Assembly (NCBI RefSeq): GCF_902459505.1
Contig: NC_047101.1
Location: 10,417,168-10,481,167 of the forward strand
Length of the DNA stretch: 64,000 nt
DNA from: Geotrypetes seraphini
Taxonomy: Eukaryota > Chordata > Amphibia > Gymnophiona > Dermophiidae
Direction: 5' to 3'
Below are positions 1-10,219 of this stretch, in pieces (the first letter of the stretch is position 1; each line of letters begins with the position of its first letter). A program made the position numbers and the translations under genes. The notes below the pieces were generated by a model. That model had not been told where the DNA came from and ran no database searches. It saw only the letters and a list, made by a program, of their open reading frames with translations.

Positions 1-1614
1 AACGCCTGCCATGTAGGCCAGGTTTTTCTCTGGCCTATGTCGCAGGCACTTAGTGATGTCTAGCTCACATCACGCCTACACTCCACCCCTAAACACCCCC
101 CTAAACAGCTGTTTCTAGGTGTGGGTAGACGCCAGAGTTTAAGCGTCACCAAGTGCCTAGTGACGCCAACTGAAATTTGCGCAAAACTGTAATTAATGGT
201 TTTTTTAATTGCAGTTTTAATGGCAATGATATTTGAAACGTTTTGATTACTGATGACTTGGGATAGCGTAAGCTGGAGCACTTTCTATCTCTGACATTTT
301 AAGGGCATCGATACGATACCTGAGCGCATTCCCAGTCTTGAGTCCTCTGTGTAATATCTTCATTAGTCTACTCTAAACTCATTTGTAGCCTCCAGAGAAG
401 GTATAGGCCGGGGGAGATTGAAAATCGGAGAGGGGAGGAGAGCCAGCTTGAAGGGGGTGAGGGTGGAGACAGGATAGTGGAGGCTTTTCCTGATGATGGT
501 CTTGAAGTTTTATGACAAACTGGTCCCCAAGAAACAGTGAAGATCTCCTGCTACAAGTGGTTTACAAAATATTCAGAATTACAAATACGTATTGAATACA
601 AATATAGAGGAAAAGGAAGAGAGAAAAATCATGAAAATGACTAATGCAAAGATCAGATGAGATCACATGACCATACAGGAAAATTCTTCTCATTGTACAT
701 CCCTTATCTTATAAAAAGCTAATTTGTTTTCTCCAGACACCAAAAACTACCTGTTTTATAAATACTTTAGGTTCATCTCAGAAGGGTTATAACACTGATT
801 TTACCTCCCTGAGAATCAACGCAGGGCTTTCTGCTAAAGTCTTTTGATTGTACATCCAAAGATTAGTAGTTACTCTGGTTCTGGAGAAAACGGGATTCTC
901 CCCCGTTTATAACACTTTTCAGTGGACTAACATATAAATTGTGAGGCTAATGTGATCATGAAGGCCTCTTCTTAAGATGTGATGGTACCAAACCTTAAAT
1001 GAGGCCTAGTTAGGGTTACAAACCCGGATATGTCCTCTTTTTAGAGGACTGTCCGGGTGGCCGGAGGGATTTCCAAAACCCGTCAGTTTGTCCAGGTTTT
1101 GGAAGTCCCTGATCTCAGGGCCGTGTCTGGAGGGCATCTTCACATACACAGATAATGACGTGATGGTATCACACATATGTATGTGACATCATCACGTTGA
1201 CATCCACCTCAGGGAGGTTTGTTGGGGGGCAGAGCTAGAGGCAGAACAGGGCGGGGCTGGGGCACAATGGAGCGGGACTAGGTGTCCTCTTTTTCTATAG
1301 AGGAAATCTGGCAACCCTAGGCCTGCTATTCTTCAGCGCTGTTTGTGTAGGATTCTGGTGGCCCAGTAAGAAGTATCGTTACAAAGGGTGGCTTATCGCT
1401 TGCTCTCATTGTTCAGTTTTGGCCTGTCTTCTATGTTTAACAAATGTTTTCTTTCAGCCAGCTGGCACATTGATGTGTATGGGTATGTTTGGACGTGTGA
1501 ATGGGTTTAACTTACAATTGGCTAAAATTCTGTTGCCTCTTCTCTTCTTCCTCCTGCTCCTGTTTTTCTGCCCCTGTCCTGCCCATTCTCTGTTCTGCAT
1601 GTCTCTGCGCTCAG
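1..1614. other. TCF7: TCF7 intron (upstream part) with Harbinger-like repeat debris
   Basis: No coding exon was recognised here. By position it is the intron that precedes the first TCF7 exon visible in the window. The first ~180 bases resemble the GC-rich repeat at 10.9-11.3 kb (shared wording such as gtaggccag and gcgccaa-type motifs), so the window probably opens inside a MITE. The HMG-box exons of TCF7 must lie to the left of the window. Confidence 0.55.
1011..1319. repeat. Non-autonomous DNA transposon with TAGGGTTAC termini
   Basis: The element opens with TAGGGTTACA and closes with GCAACCCTA, giving imperfect inverted termini. Both ends carry a gtcctcttttt motif just inside. A truncated relative begins near 3366 (attagggttacaggacatcc). 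No open frame. The superfamily is not settled because no clean target duplication is visible. Confidence 0.5.
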
Positions 1615-1687
1615 ATCCTGGCTCGCCTAAGAAATGCCGAGCTCGCTTTGGCCTCAACCAACAAACGGACTGGTGCGGCCCGTGCAG
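1615..1687 (+). CDS. TCF7: TCF7 penultimate coding exon (C-clamp, first half)
   Basis: This 73-nt exon is bounded by a pyrimidine tract with ctcag on the left and a gtgtgt donor on the right. Its first two bases complete a codon from the previous exon. It reads DPGSPKKCRARFGLNQQTDW then CGPC, with the last two bases (ag) completing an arginine across the junction. This is the cysteine-rich C-clamp found only in E-type isoforms of TCF/LEF factors; the C-clamp is known to bind a GC-rich helper site beside the Wnt response element. Assignment to TCF7 rather than TCF7L1/L2 or LEF1 rests on the SKP1-PPP2CA neighbourhood. The exon length and split fit the family. Confidence 0.88.
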
Positions 1688-2367
1688 GTGTGTATCTCCC
1701 GTCTGCTTCCACGGCTTGCCTCTGTTTTGCATGCATGCTCCTTCTAACTGAAAAGACCCAGGCTTGCAATTAGTAGGGATCCAAGCCGGGCTGCTACTGA
1801 GCGAAGAGCTTTGGTTTTCCTAGTGTGCAAATAGTTTGTCTGCTTCAACCAGTATTTCTGAGTCCAGGGCTGGCATTAGGGGGATGAAGGATGAATAGCC
1901 TTCAGGTGGGCTTTGGACCAACTCCCTAGTTTCTGCCCTGGACAACTGCATGTCTGACACCAGCTCTGTCTGAGCTTGTTGAGACAGTCAGCCTATCGCA
2001 CTTTTTCCAAGAACCTGATCAATATTAACAGGGTTTCAGTTTGTGCAAGAAAGGAGGGACTAAGAGGGGAGAAAAATCTTCCAGAAGGGTAAAGCAGATG
2101 CTGGATCTCTCTATCCCCATCCCACCCCAGCACAGAGCCCAGTGCATTCCAGGATGCACCACAGAGGGCAGGGCACCGCCATTTTGAAAATGGTGGTGCC
2201 AGCGGCAGGAGTGAGTGAGCCTTCAGGTATAAGGGTCTTGGGGGGGGGAGGGGTCTTGAAAAATGGGTGGAGGATTAGGGATGCAACTAAACTCCAGGGA
2301 GTTTTCTTTTACAGTTCTGGGAATGGGGGGGTTTTCAGAGACCACAATATATTTTTATGCTGTATAG

Positions 2368-2680
2368 CAGTGTCTCGCAAACTTCTGGAAGCTGCAGCTC
2401 ACTAAACCCTGTGCCGTACCTGGAGGGCATCTGTAAGTGCACAGACATTGAAGCAGTGACGCCGCATGCATGCGTGATATCCACGCATGCACAAAAGCCC
2501 TCCCGACAAGGCCCTGAGCTGCCGGGGGAGGGGTGGACCTGCAAGAGGAGAGGTGCCTAGAGGAAGTGCCAGCACCGGCTGACTGCCTACAGAACGTTTC
2601 TCTCCTCACAAGAGGCAGTCGACCGGTGCCAGTGCCTCTCCTCCTTGATGACGTCTGGCGACACAGTTTGCAACAAATTG
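2368..2680. mobile_element. hAT-type MITE, CAGTGTCTCGCAAACT family
   Basis: The left end is CAGTGTCTCGCAAACT and the right end, reversed, reads CAATTTGTTGCAAACT. The flanks are ctgtatag and ctatatag, a 7/8 match consistent with the 8-bp target duplication of hAT elements. Relatives lie at 12491-12789 and 53411-53700. It sits in the TCF7 last intron and has no coding capacity. Confidence 0.75.
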
Positions 2681-3541
2681 CTATATAGGGAGGGATGGGA
2701 GAAGGTGTTAGGATCTGATTAAATCAGGTTGGGGAGACGGAGGAAGGCTGCTAGACCAAGGAGAGGGGCCATGTAGAAAGTTGGGTCAACATGTCGGCTG
2801 TTGTTTTGGGGGTTTGTTTGTTTTTTAATTCAATGTCACCCTTCCTATTACCAGTGGGGCACCATCTTTGTAAGGGGCGCAATCACCCATCCTCCTCGCC
2901 ACCCCCTCTCCTTCCCAGCTCCTCCCTGCTGTGCACGTGTGCCCCTTTGCTCGTACCTCTTTCATTTTGCCTGCGTGAACTCGCTTCCCACATTGGCGTC
3001 ACCTCTCTAATGTCACATCCAAGCCCCGTGGATAGCTGGCACGATGTGGGCAGCCAGTTTGCGATGTTCCTCATGCCTGGAAAATTAAAAAGGTATGGGG
3101 GAAGGGGGCGTGCAGGTGACCCGGTGAACATTTTGAAGAATTTACTTATTGATGAGAGAAAACAGTTGTTTGCTTGTCAGGATGCTCAAGTTCTGTGATA
3201 ACTTTCGACAGGCACCTTGCAAGTAAATCTCATACAGATGGGGTAAATATTTAAAACAAATGACATCCTAAAATAAATCAATATACTTTGCCTTATACTT
3301 TCCAAGATACATTTAGCACATAGCACACAAAATTGGAATTCAGCTTATAATTAGTCACACATAATTAGGGTTACAGGACATCCGGATTTCCACGGACATG
3401 TCCTCCTTTTGCTGCCCTCCTGCCCCAAGAGTGCAGGCAGTGGAGGGGGGGGGCTGGGGGTGAGTCTAGAGGTCCTACACATAATCCCTCAAAACGAAGA
3501 AACACTGATTGTAAGCCCTCTGGGGACAAGAAAGACCCTTA

Positions 3542-3667
3542 GGGCTCCTTTTACAAAGCTACAGTAGCGATTCCCCCTGGCAAATGTGCTAAAGCTCATT
3601 CAATTTCTATGGGCTTTGGTGCATTTCCCACAGGGAGAATTGCTACTGTGGCTTTGCAAAGGGGCCC
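3542..3667. mobile_element. PIF/Harbinger-type MITE (GGGCTCCTTTTAC family)
   Basis: A 126-bp palindromic element opens with GGGCTCCTTTTACAAAG and closes with CTTTGCAAAGGGGCCC. It is flanked by TTA on both sides (3539-3541 and 3668-3670). A 3-bp TWA duplication is typical of PIF/Harbinger. The same family recurs at 6737, 46248 and 58399. Confidence 0.75.
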
Positions 3668-3839
3668 TTAGTTTATCTGCCTGGAATTATAGGCAGAATA
3701 AAACTACATAAATGAATAGATATTATGCCTGAATGCAATTCACCTCAAAGTATTGCTGCAAAAGTGTGAGCTAAAACCAAATAACTAGAATAAAGCTGGG
3801 GGTCATTTTGCAGTCTCAATCCATCCATTTCACCTAAGT

Positions 3840-4034
3840 CAGGGGTAGGTAATTCCAGTCCTTGAGAGCCAGAGCCAGGTCAGGTTTTCAGGATATCCAC
3901 AATGAATATGTATGAGATGGATTTGCATGCACTGCCCTCCTTGAGATGCAAATCTATCTCATGCATATTTATTGTGGCGATCCTGAAAACCTGACCTGGC
4001 TCCGGCTCTCGAGGACCGGAATTGCCTACCCCTG
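3840..4034. mobile_element. Palindromic hAT MITE (CAGGGGTAGG family)
   Basis: The termini are CAGGGGTAGG and CCTACCCCTG. The whole element folds back on itself through the tcaggttttcaggat / atcctgaaaacctga arms. The flanks acctaagt and atctaaat match at 6 of 8 positions, as expected for an ageing 8-bp hAT duplication. A near twin with a perfect duplication is at 23965-24158. Confidence 0.8.
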
Positions 4035-4447
4035 ATCTAAATCAAGGCTGCATCAAAGCTCGCGAGTACAAAAAGTACCTGCATTGCCCTCGTGGCCACC
4101 TCTTCAGAAAGAAACTCCATGGGGAGTTTCCCTTAGGAAATGAGCTTGCAGTTTCTGAGTGCACTCAGCCTTTGGTCATTCTTGAAGTGTGCAAACCCCC
4201 TTCCCACCAGTGATTTGCATTTCTCAGGATGAGACTTTGCCCAATTAGGCACCACTCCTTCCTGGCAGGTTGAGAGGAAACATGCTTTTGGATAACAGTA
4301 GGAAAAATGTTGAGTCTGTCACCGAGGGAAGGAGGCACACAGGAGTGATGCCTGGCCTTGCCAAGCCCTGCACCCTCCGCTCTTCCATCACATGCACCCT
4401 TCATGCACCCAAATCCCCCTCCTGTGTACCTCCTCTCCTAGCTGAGA

Positions 4448-4925
4448 CATGGGCAAACTACGGCCTGCTGGCCATATTCGGCCCATTTAGTTTCTTAATC
4501 CAGCCTGCCGACTGTGAGCCCTACATACCTCCCTCCAGAGCAGCGTCAGGCCTGCAGCACTCTAAAAAGGCTGCTTCACGGCCTTCTCTCGGGGAATTCC
4601 CTCTACTGCATCACTGATGATGTCATCAATAACGTGGCACACGGAAGACCCCGACGAGAGGCCGTGAAGCAGCCTTTTTAGAGTGCTGCCGCCGGCCCAA
4701 TGCTGCTCTGGAGGGGTTCAGATGGGAAGGATGGAGGGTCAGCGGGGGTTCGGCTGCGCGGTGGGTGCTCAAGGGTTCTGCTGCACAAGGGATGGGAGGG
4801 AGGAAAGGATGGAAGCTGGGCAAGGGTTCTGCTTTATGGAGGGATAGAAAGATGCTCTTGGTCTGACCCCTCCATCAAATTTAAGAACAATTGTGGCCCA
4901 GGAGTCAAAACGTTTGCTGCTCAAG
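4448..4925. repeat. hAT-like repeat with strong internal palindrome
   Basis: It starts near CATGGGCAAACTACGG and ends near a reverse-complement-like gtcaaaacgtttgctg. Inside, the arms gcactctaaaaaggctgctt (about 4556) and aagcagcctttttagagtgc (about 4666) form a long hairpin around a GATGATGTCATC centre. The same arm wording occurs inside two transposons with unrelated ends (7694-8776 and 54299-54941). The right boundary is uncertain and no clean target duplication was found. Confidence 0.5.
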
Positions 4926-5081
4926 CCGGCCTCAGCTTTCCTTCAGCCATCACTTTCTGGTCCCATGAGCAGGATGCAACGTCAAGAGAGCCGAGGCTGG
5001 TGTGGGCAGCAGCTGAGAGATGCTGCTCGCTGCCGCCAAGCATTTTGAAGAGGTGGGTGGGCGGAGAGGAGAGGTGCTGGA

Positions 5082-6121
5082 TAGAGAATGACACGGTGGC
5101 GGTTTACCCGCGGGTCACCGCCGAAAACGGGGAAGAAAACTAGCAGTCGCTGCGGGGACGGGGACAAGGCCATTCACCGCCCGCGGGGCGGTGAATGGGT
5201 CTTGTCCCCGCAGTGAGGCATGAAGGATCGCGCGGTCCCCGCAGCTCACACCCGCCTGCCCAATCGATTCTAGTGTTTAGCCAGCTCTCTCCCTTCTCCT
5301 CACCTTAGTTTGTAGATTTTCTTTTTCGGCGACCCGCACGCTATCAAAGAGCCGCTGCTGCTCAGTTTCGATCTTCTGCTCTGACGCAACCGGAAACAGG
5401 AAGTTGCAGCAGAGCAGAAGATTGAACACTGAGCAGCCGCGCGTGTGCGGCTCTTTGGGAAAGCGTGCAGGTCGCTGAAAAAGAAAGCCTGCAAATTAAG
5501 GTGAGGAGAAGGGAGAGAACTGGCTAAACACTAGGATCGATTGGGCAGGCGGGTGGGGGCTGCGAGGACCGTGCGATCACCCGTGTTCCCGGCTCAGACT
5601 GTAAGGAGGGAGTGAAAGGGAAAAGGATTCTGGGCCAAGGTGATGAAAACGGAAAGAAAAACCCACAGCAGGAAAGAAAGGGAAGGACAGGCAGGTGAGC
5701 CAGATGCTAGAAGCAGGGTGGGGGGAAGAAAGAGGGAAAAAAGCTAGATGGGGTTGAAAAGAAGAGACACACTGGTATGGAAGAGGAAGATAGGGGAAAT
5801 CTGGACACAGGAAGGTAACAGAAAGAGGGGAAATTATGTGCATGGGGCATAGGGACAGAGACAAAAAGGGGACATGCCATGGGGATGGTATATGGACACA
5901 GGGGGGGGCAATGGCAGATACATAGGGGAGATATTAGAAAAGTATATAAAATCGTACCCGTTTGAGGCTTTTATGTATGCAGCGGTGACGGGGCGGTGAT
6001 TGGGGTGGCAGTGGCGGTGACGGGGCGGTGAAGGGAATGACGGTGACGGGGCGGTGCAGAGGATGGTGAGACGGGGACGGGGCGGTGACGGGGACCAATT
6101 TTTTCACCGTGTCATTCTCTA
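5082..6121. mobile_element. hAT-type transposon with TAGAGAATGACACGG termini
   Basis: The ends are perfect inverted repeats: TAGAGAATGACACGG on the left and CCGTGTCATTCTCTA on the right. A perfect 8-bp target duplication gtgctgga flanks it (5074-5081 and 6122-6129). The 1040-bp interior has a palindrome (arms near 5250-5390 and 5400-5560) and a GGCGGTGACGG minisatellite at about 5985-6095. No transposase was seen, so it is non-autonomous. The 8-bp duplication points to hAT; the TAGAGAATG start is Ac-like rather than the common CAG. Confidence 0.78.
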
Positions 6122-6359
6122 GTGCTGGAGCTCCTACCAAAACGGTGCCCAAAGTGGTCTGTCCTCTCCCCCTCCCTACGCCATTGGTCAGGAGCATAGC
6201 TAACAGTATCGGCTCTTCAAGAGCAAGATTAACAAAGCTCAGAGTAAAATCTAGAACTGCTCAAACCCCTACGTAACGGAAGTCTTAAAACTTTCCCTAC
6301 CTCCTGCCTGAGTGTGCGTATGTTTCAGTTCTCTTTTCTTGTCAAGCTAATGGCAGCAT

Positions 6360-6600
6360 GCAGCGGCGTAGCGAAGGTGAGACACGTCGTTCCTCCGCTC
6401 TCTCTTCTCCTTCCCTGTCCACTCCTGCTGCGCGTGCACGCCCCTTCCCCCCACTTTAACGTTCCTGGTACGAGCAGCAACCCCGAACCTGCTGCTCGTG
6501 CCAGCATCGGCTCATCCGACATCGCTGCCTAGGCACGGGTCCAGGAAGTAAAGTCAGGCGAAAAGCCGACACCGGCGTGAGCTGCCCTATACAATATTTC
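6360..6600. repeat. Probable fragment of a hAT element with CAGYGGCGTA terminus
   Basis: Only the left end CAGCGGCGTAGCGAAGG is recognisable. It resembles the terminus of the large element at 58097-62542 (CAATGGCGTACC). No right end or target duplication was found. Confidence 0.3.
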
Positions 6601-6736
6601 TATAAAAATTCCTTGCACATTCGTGTCGAAATTTTATTTATCACTAAATGTATCATTTGTACTCCTATTTAGATTAACACCATTGTCACGGTGCCCCACT
6701 TTATTACCAAACTCTCCCACATGGGAAATAAACTAG

Positions 6737-6911
6737 AGACTCCTTTTATGAAGCCGCGTTAACGGCTTTATCGCACGTGACTTTTTATCACGCGCTAGCC
6801 GAAAAACTACCGCCTGCTCAAGAGGAGGCGGTAGCAGCTAGCGCGGCCGGCAGTTTAGCACAAGCTATTATGCGCATTAAACCGCTAAATGCGGATTCGT
6901 AAAAGGAGCCC
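6737..6911. mobile_element. Harbinger-type MITE (GGGCTCCTTTTAC family)
   Basis: It ends in AAAAGGAGCCC and begins with the matching AGACTCCTTTTATG. TAG flanks both sides (6734-6736 and 6912-6914). The interior palindrome contains ggcggtagcagctagcgc, shared with the copy at 46248-46403. Confidence 0.65.
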
Positions 6912-7693
6912 TAGGAGGTTGACGTATCATAGATGCTGTAGTCTCAGTACATGGGACCTCTTATAATGTTATTACAAGTCCTCATCCTTGATAAATGCAA
7001 TATAATCATTTACTTCAAACCTCCTTCCCACCCTTTAATCTACACTTTATTTTTCTCTCAGTTAAGGTTAAATCTTTTTGATATTTTGATAAATTATTTT
7101 ATTGTTGTATCAAAAACTAAAATCAAAGCAACTGGCCACAACTCACAGACTTAACTGTGACTGACAAAAACTAACAGCTCACATTGTACTTGTTTCCAAA
7201 AACCATTGATCAGCAACACTTATCTTAGTGACTCTGCCATGGCCAACGTTGGTAAATTATACTAGCATTGATTCAGCTGATCTCCAAAGAAACGACCCAA
7301 TGAATAACCAACTCGAATGATGCTTTTTTGTGCTGGCACTTCCAGTTATCATGTTCTAGTTTGTTTCCCATATCCTTTCTTTTATTATGCTAATTAGAGA
7401 CTGAATCACAATGGGAAGGGGGGAACTCATACACCAGATAACATGCCCAAGTGGTTTTCATTTGATTATCATCACTAGTCAACATGCCTTCTTTCTCTAG
7501 AACTAAGATGGTGCTGGAAAATGCCTTATTGTTCATTGGCATTTGGAATTTGCTTTTCTTTCCAGTTCCGTCAAGGTTTTCATCCATAAAAAGAGAATCC
7601 GTAAAATGTCTCATTTTGCATAGCAGTAGCCAGCCTGGATCATTAGTAAAATAGCATGAAAACATTTCGTTCACTATAAAATGTGTGTCTATA

Positions 7694-8776
7694 CCATGTT
7701 TCCCCAAAAATAAGACATACCCTAAAAGTAAGCCCTAGTCCCAGAAGCCTAACCCAAATGTCCCTGGATTCGCCGGCAGCCGTGCTTCCCCCACCACCCC
7801 GTGCAGCCAAACCCCCGCTAACCCTCCCATCGTTCCATCTCTCCTTCCCATCCGAACGTTGACGACCCTCCAACCGCAAGACCTACAAAAAGCAGCATCA
7901 GCAGCACTCTAAACAGGCTGCTTCACGGCCTTCGCCTGCCAGGGCATTCCCTCTGCCGCATTAATAATAATAATAACAGGTTATATAACGCAGGACCGTG
8001 AAGTTCTATGCAGTTTACAATGATTAAAAAGTATTACAGATCGAGTGGAATAAACAAAGTTCAGAGTTAGAGAATAACAGTTCTAAAGATCATTTGTTGA
8101 GGACTAAGATTGTATAGGTCAGTTACCTAAGTACTTCAGGAACAGATGTGTTTTTAGGCGTTTCCTGAATTCCCTATAAGTAGTAGGCACGAGCAGTTGT
8201 TCCAGGTCTTTACCCCATAATGCTGCTTGATGTGAGAAAAGATGTTGGTGATGACTTAAATTTACAACCTTATCAGTAACACAGAGCATGGAAGGCTCCG
8301 GTGGGAGAAGGCCGCAAAGCAGCTTGTTTGCTGCCGACGCTGCTCTTTAGAGGGAGGTATGTAGGTCTCATGGTTGGCGGGGTTTGGATGGGAGGGTAGC
8401 AGGGGTTTGGCTGTGCGGTGGAGGGCTGCTCAAGGGTTCTGCTGCACAGGGGAGAGAAAGATGCTGTAGGGAAGGGAGGGATAGAAGTGCAAGGGTTCTG
8501 CTGCACGAGGGATAGAAAGCTGCTGCAACGATTCTGCTGTACAGGAGGGGGAAGGGAGAGAAAGATGCTGCAGCGGGAAGGCACAAGGGGATGGGTGAGA
8601 GGGGAGGAAAGATGCTGCACACTTGGGGGAGAGCAAGGAGAGAGGAAGAATTGGGGTAGAGAGGGAGAGATGATCATATACATGAAAAAATAAGACCTAC
8701 CCCAAAAAAATAAGCCCTAGTGCTTTTTTTTTGGGTCCAAAATTAATATGACTTGTCTTATTTTCAGGGAACACAG
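7694..8776. mobile_element. Non-autonomous Tc1/mariner-like element with nested L2 tail
   Basis: The ends are CCATGTTTCCCCAAAAATAA and, reversed, CTGTGTTCCCTGAAAATAAG. A TA dinucleotide sits directly outside each end, the target choice of Tc1/mariner elements. Secondary motifs aagccctag repeat inside both ends. The interior holds gcactctaaacaggctgctt palindrome arms that also occur at 4.5 kb and 54.6 kb, and an L2 tail at about 7961-8270. No transposase frame is visible. Confidence 0.6.
7961..8270 (-). mobile_element. L2-clade LINE 3' tail inside the TA-flanked element
   Basis: The low-coordinate end is an (ATT)n-type tail (aataataataataac), then ggttatataacgc and gcagtttacaatg, matching the layout of other L2 3' ends here (30827, 52906). 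Orientation follows from the tail lying at the low coordinate. It is severely 5'-truncated and non-coding. Confidence 0.45.
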
Positions 8777-8787
8777 TAGATATAGAG

Positions 8788-8960
8788 CAGAGATCTCAAA
8801 GTCCCTCCTTGAAGTCCACAATCCAGTCGGGTTTTCAGGATTTCCCCAATGAATATGCATTGAAAGCAGTGCATGCACATAGATCTCATGCATATTCATT
8901 GAGGAAATCCTGAAAACCCAACTGGATTGTGGACTTCAAGGAGGGACTTTGAGACCCCCG
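8788..8960. mobile_element. Palindromic hAT MITE (CAGRGRTCTC family)
   Basis: It begins CAGAGATCTCAAAGTCCC and ends GGGACTTTGAGACCCCCG. The arms include ttttcaggatttccccaatg and its complement. Flanks atatagag and atatatcg match 6 of 8. Copies of the same family are at 19041-19214 and 29277-29451. Confidence 0.72.
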
Positions 8961-9164
8961 ATATATCGCTACAAGAGGGATTACTTTATCTATTGTGTTG
9001 TCATGCTGCCATCTAGTGGCAATTACAGTATCTTAGATGTCTGATATTAAGCTTCACCTGTGGTCGTAGGGTTTTTTTTATTGTATTGAAATGTATTTGA
9101 ACTTTAATATATGGAATGATAAACTCACCCTTTGTTTACAGATAACTCTCTTCACTGTTCTTAG

Positions 9165-9492
9165 GCGGAAAAAGAAGTGCATTCGGTACTTACAAGGAGA
9201 AGGACGCTGTAGCAGTCCAGTTTCTTCCGATGGAAGTGCTATAGACTCCCCTTCATCTCCTTTGGATACACGCCACTGTATACCACCACCTTCTGCTTTT
9301 ACACACAGTCAGTTTGCTGGTCCCCATGATATCCCTGGTCCAGGAGAGACTCATCCATTTTTTGTGTCCATTCACATCAAAACCACCACAGACTCATCCG
9401 AACTTTTCACCAGCTACTCACCCACCTCTCAGTCCTCGGGAGCAGCTGGCACATCTTTGTTGGCAGGTAGTGCTACGCTGAGGGGGACGTAA
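9165..9492 (+). CDS. TCF7: TCF7 last coding exon (C-clamp end and E-type tail)
   Basis: The exon follows a gttcttag acceptor. Its first base completes the arginine begun at 1686-1687, and the frame then reads RKKKCIRYLQGEGRC, the second half of the C-clamp, so cysteines of the motif lie on both exons. The remaining ~90 residues are a Ser/Pro/Thr-rich tail ending LRGT with a TAA stop at 9490-9492. The KKCIRY core matches vertebrate TCF7/TCF7L2 E tails, whereas the distal tail is poorly conserved against mammalian TCF7. Other tail splice forms known in the family cannot be judged because upstream exons are outside the window. Confidence 0.88.
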
Positions 9493-10068
9493 TGTTAAAT
9501 TCACCACCACACCACTGTCTGCAATTTTGACAAATGCATTTGACTCTGTTTTTATGAGTGTTTGGAATATCGGTTACAGCTATTCAGAAGCTAGTCAAGA
9601 TGTTCACCACAAACTATCATGGAAAACAGAATGCACCTCCACCTACTCCAATGATTTGGGATTTCAGGCTTCTGGCCTGAACAGACACAAAACCCTCCCC
9701 TAGCTTATTAGATACATAATATATTGAGCCTCCAAATTAAAAATGCTAATATTGACTTCCTCCCACTGGGGCTTGTGCATGGTCAAAGGAACTGAATTTA
9801 CAGGGAAAAGCAGCGGATTGCAGTAACAATTGTTTAAATGCTGGCTTCTCTTCCTTTCAGCAGAAGTGGTTTAGAATTTGAACACAATTTTCCTGTCATT
9901 TGTTTTGTCTGTTACAATTGCATTAGAAAAGTTGGACCGTGCCTTGTTGAAACTCGGTTCTCATTTGACAGTGTTAAAAGAAAGGAACTCTTCTAACATG
10001 CTTGAGGAATATGGAGGCAGGGAAAATGAACTTTTTATCAGACTTTTGCCTAATAGCAGGACCCATAA
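9493..10068 (+). other. TCF7: TCF7 3' UTR, proximal part
   Basis: Non-repetitive sequence continues directly after the TAA stop until the transposon nest at 10.07 kb. No strong AATAAA lies in this stretch. Candidate + strand AATAAA signals occur further on (about 12075, 12885, 13206 and 13353), so the true mRNA end may be beyond the insertions; the sequence alone cannot decide. Confidence 0.5.
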
Positions 10069-10219
10069 GGGTAATTCTATAAGGTACACCTCAAATTAGA
10101 TGCCAATAATGGGCATATATTGTATAGCACTTGTGCACACAACTGGTGTCAATAATTAGCAATTATGCATGAAAGCACTAGGAGGCGCTATTCTATAAAA
10201 TATGCACTTAAGACCTTTA

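Noticed and set aside
2791-3198. A 135-codon + strand frame between TCF7 exons
   Set aside because: No similarity to TCF7 or another family, and an overlapping frame is equally open; intronic by position.
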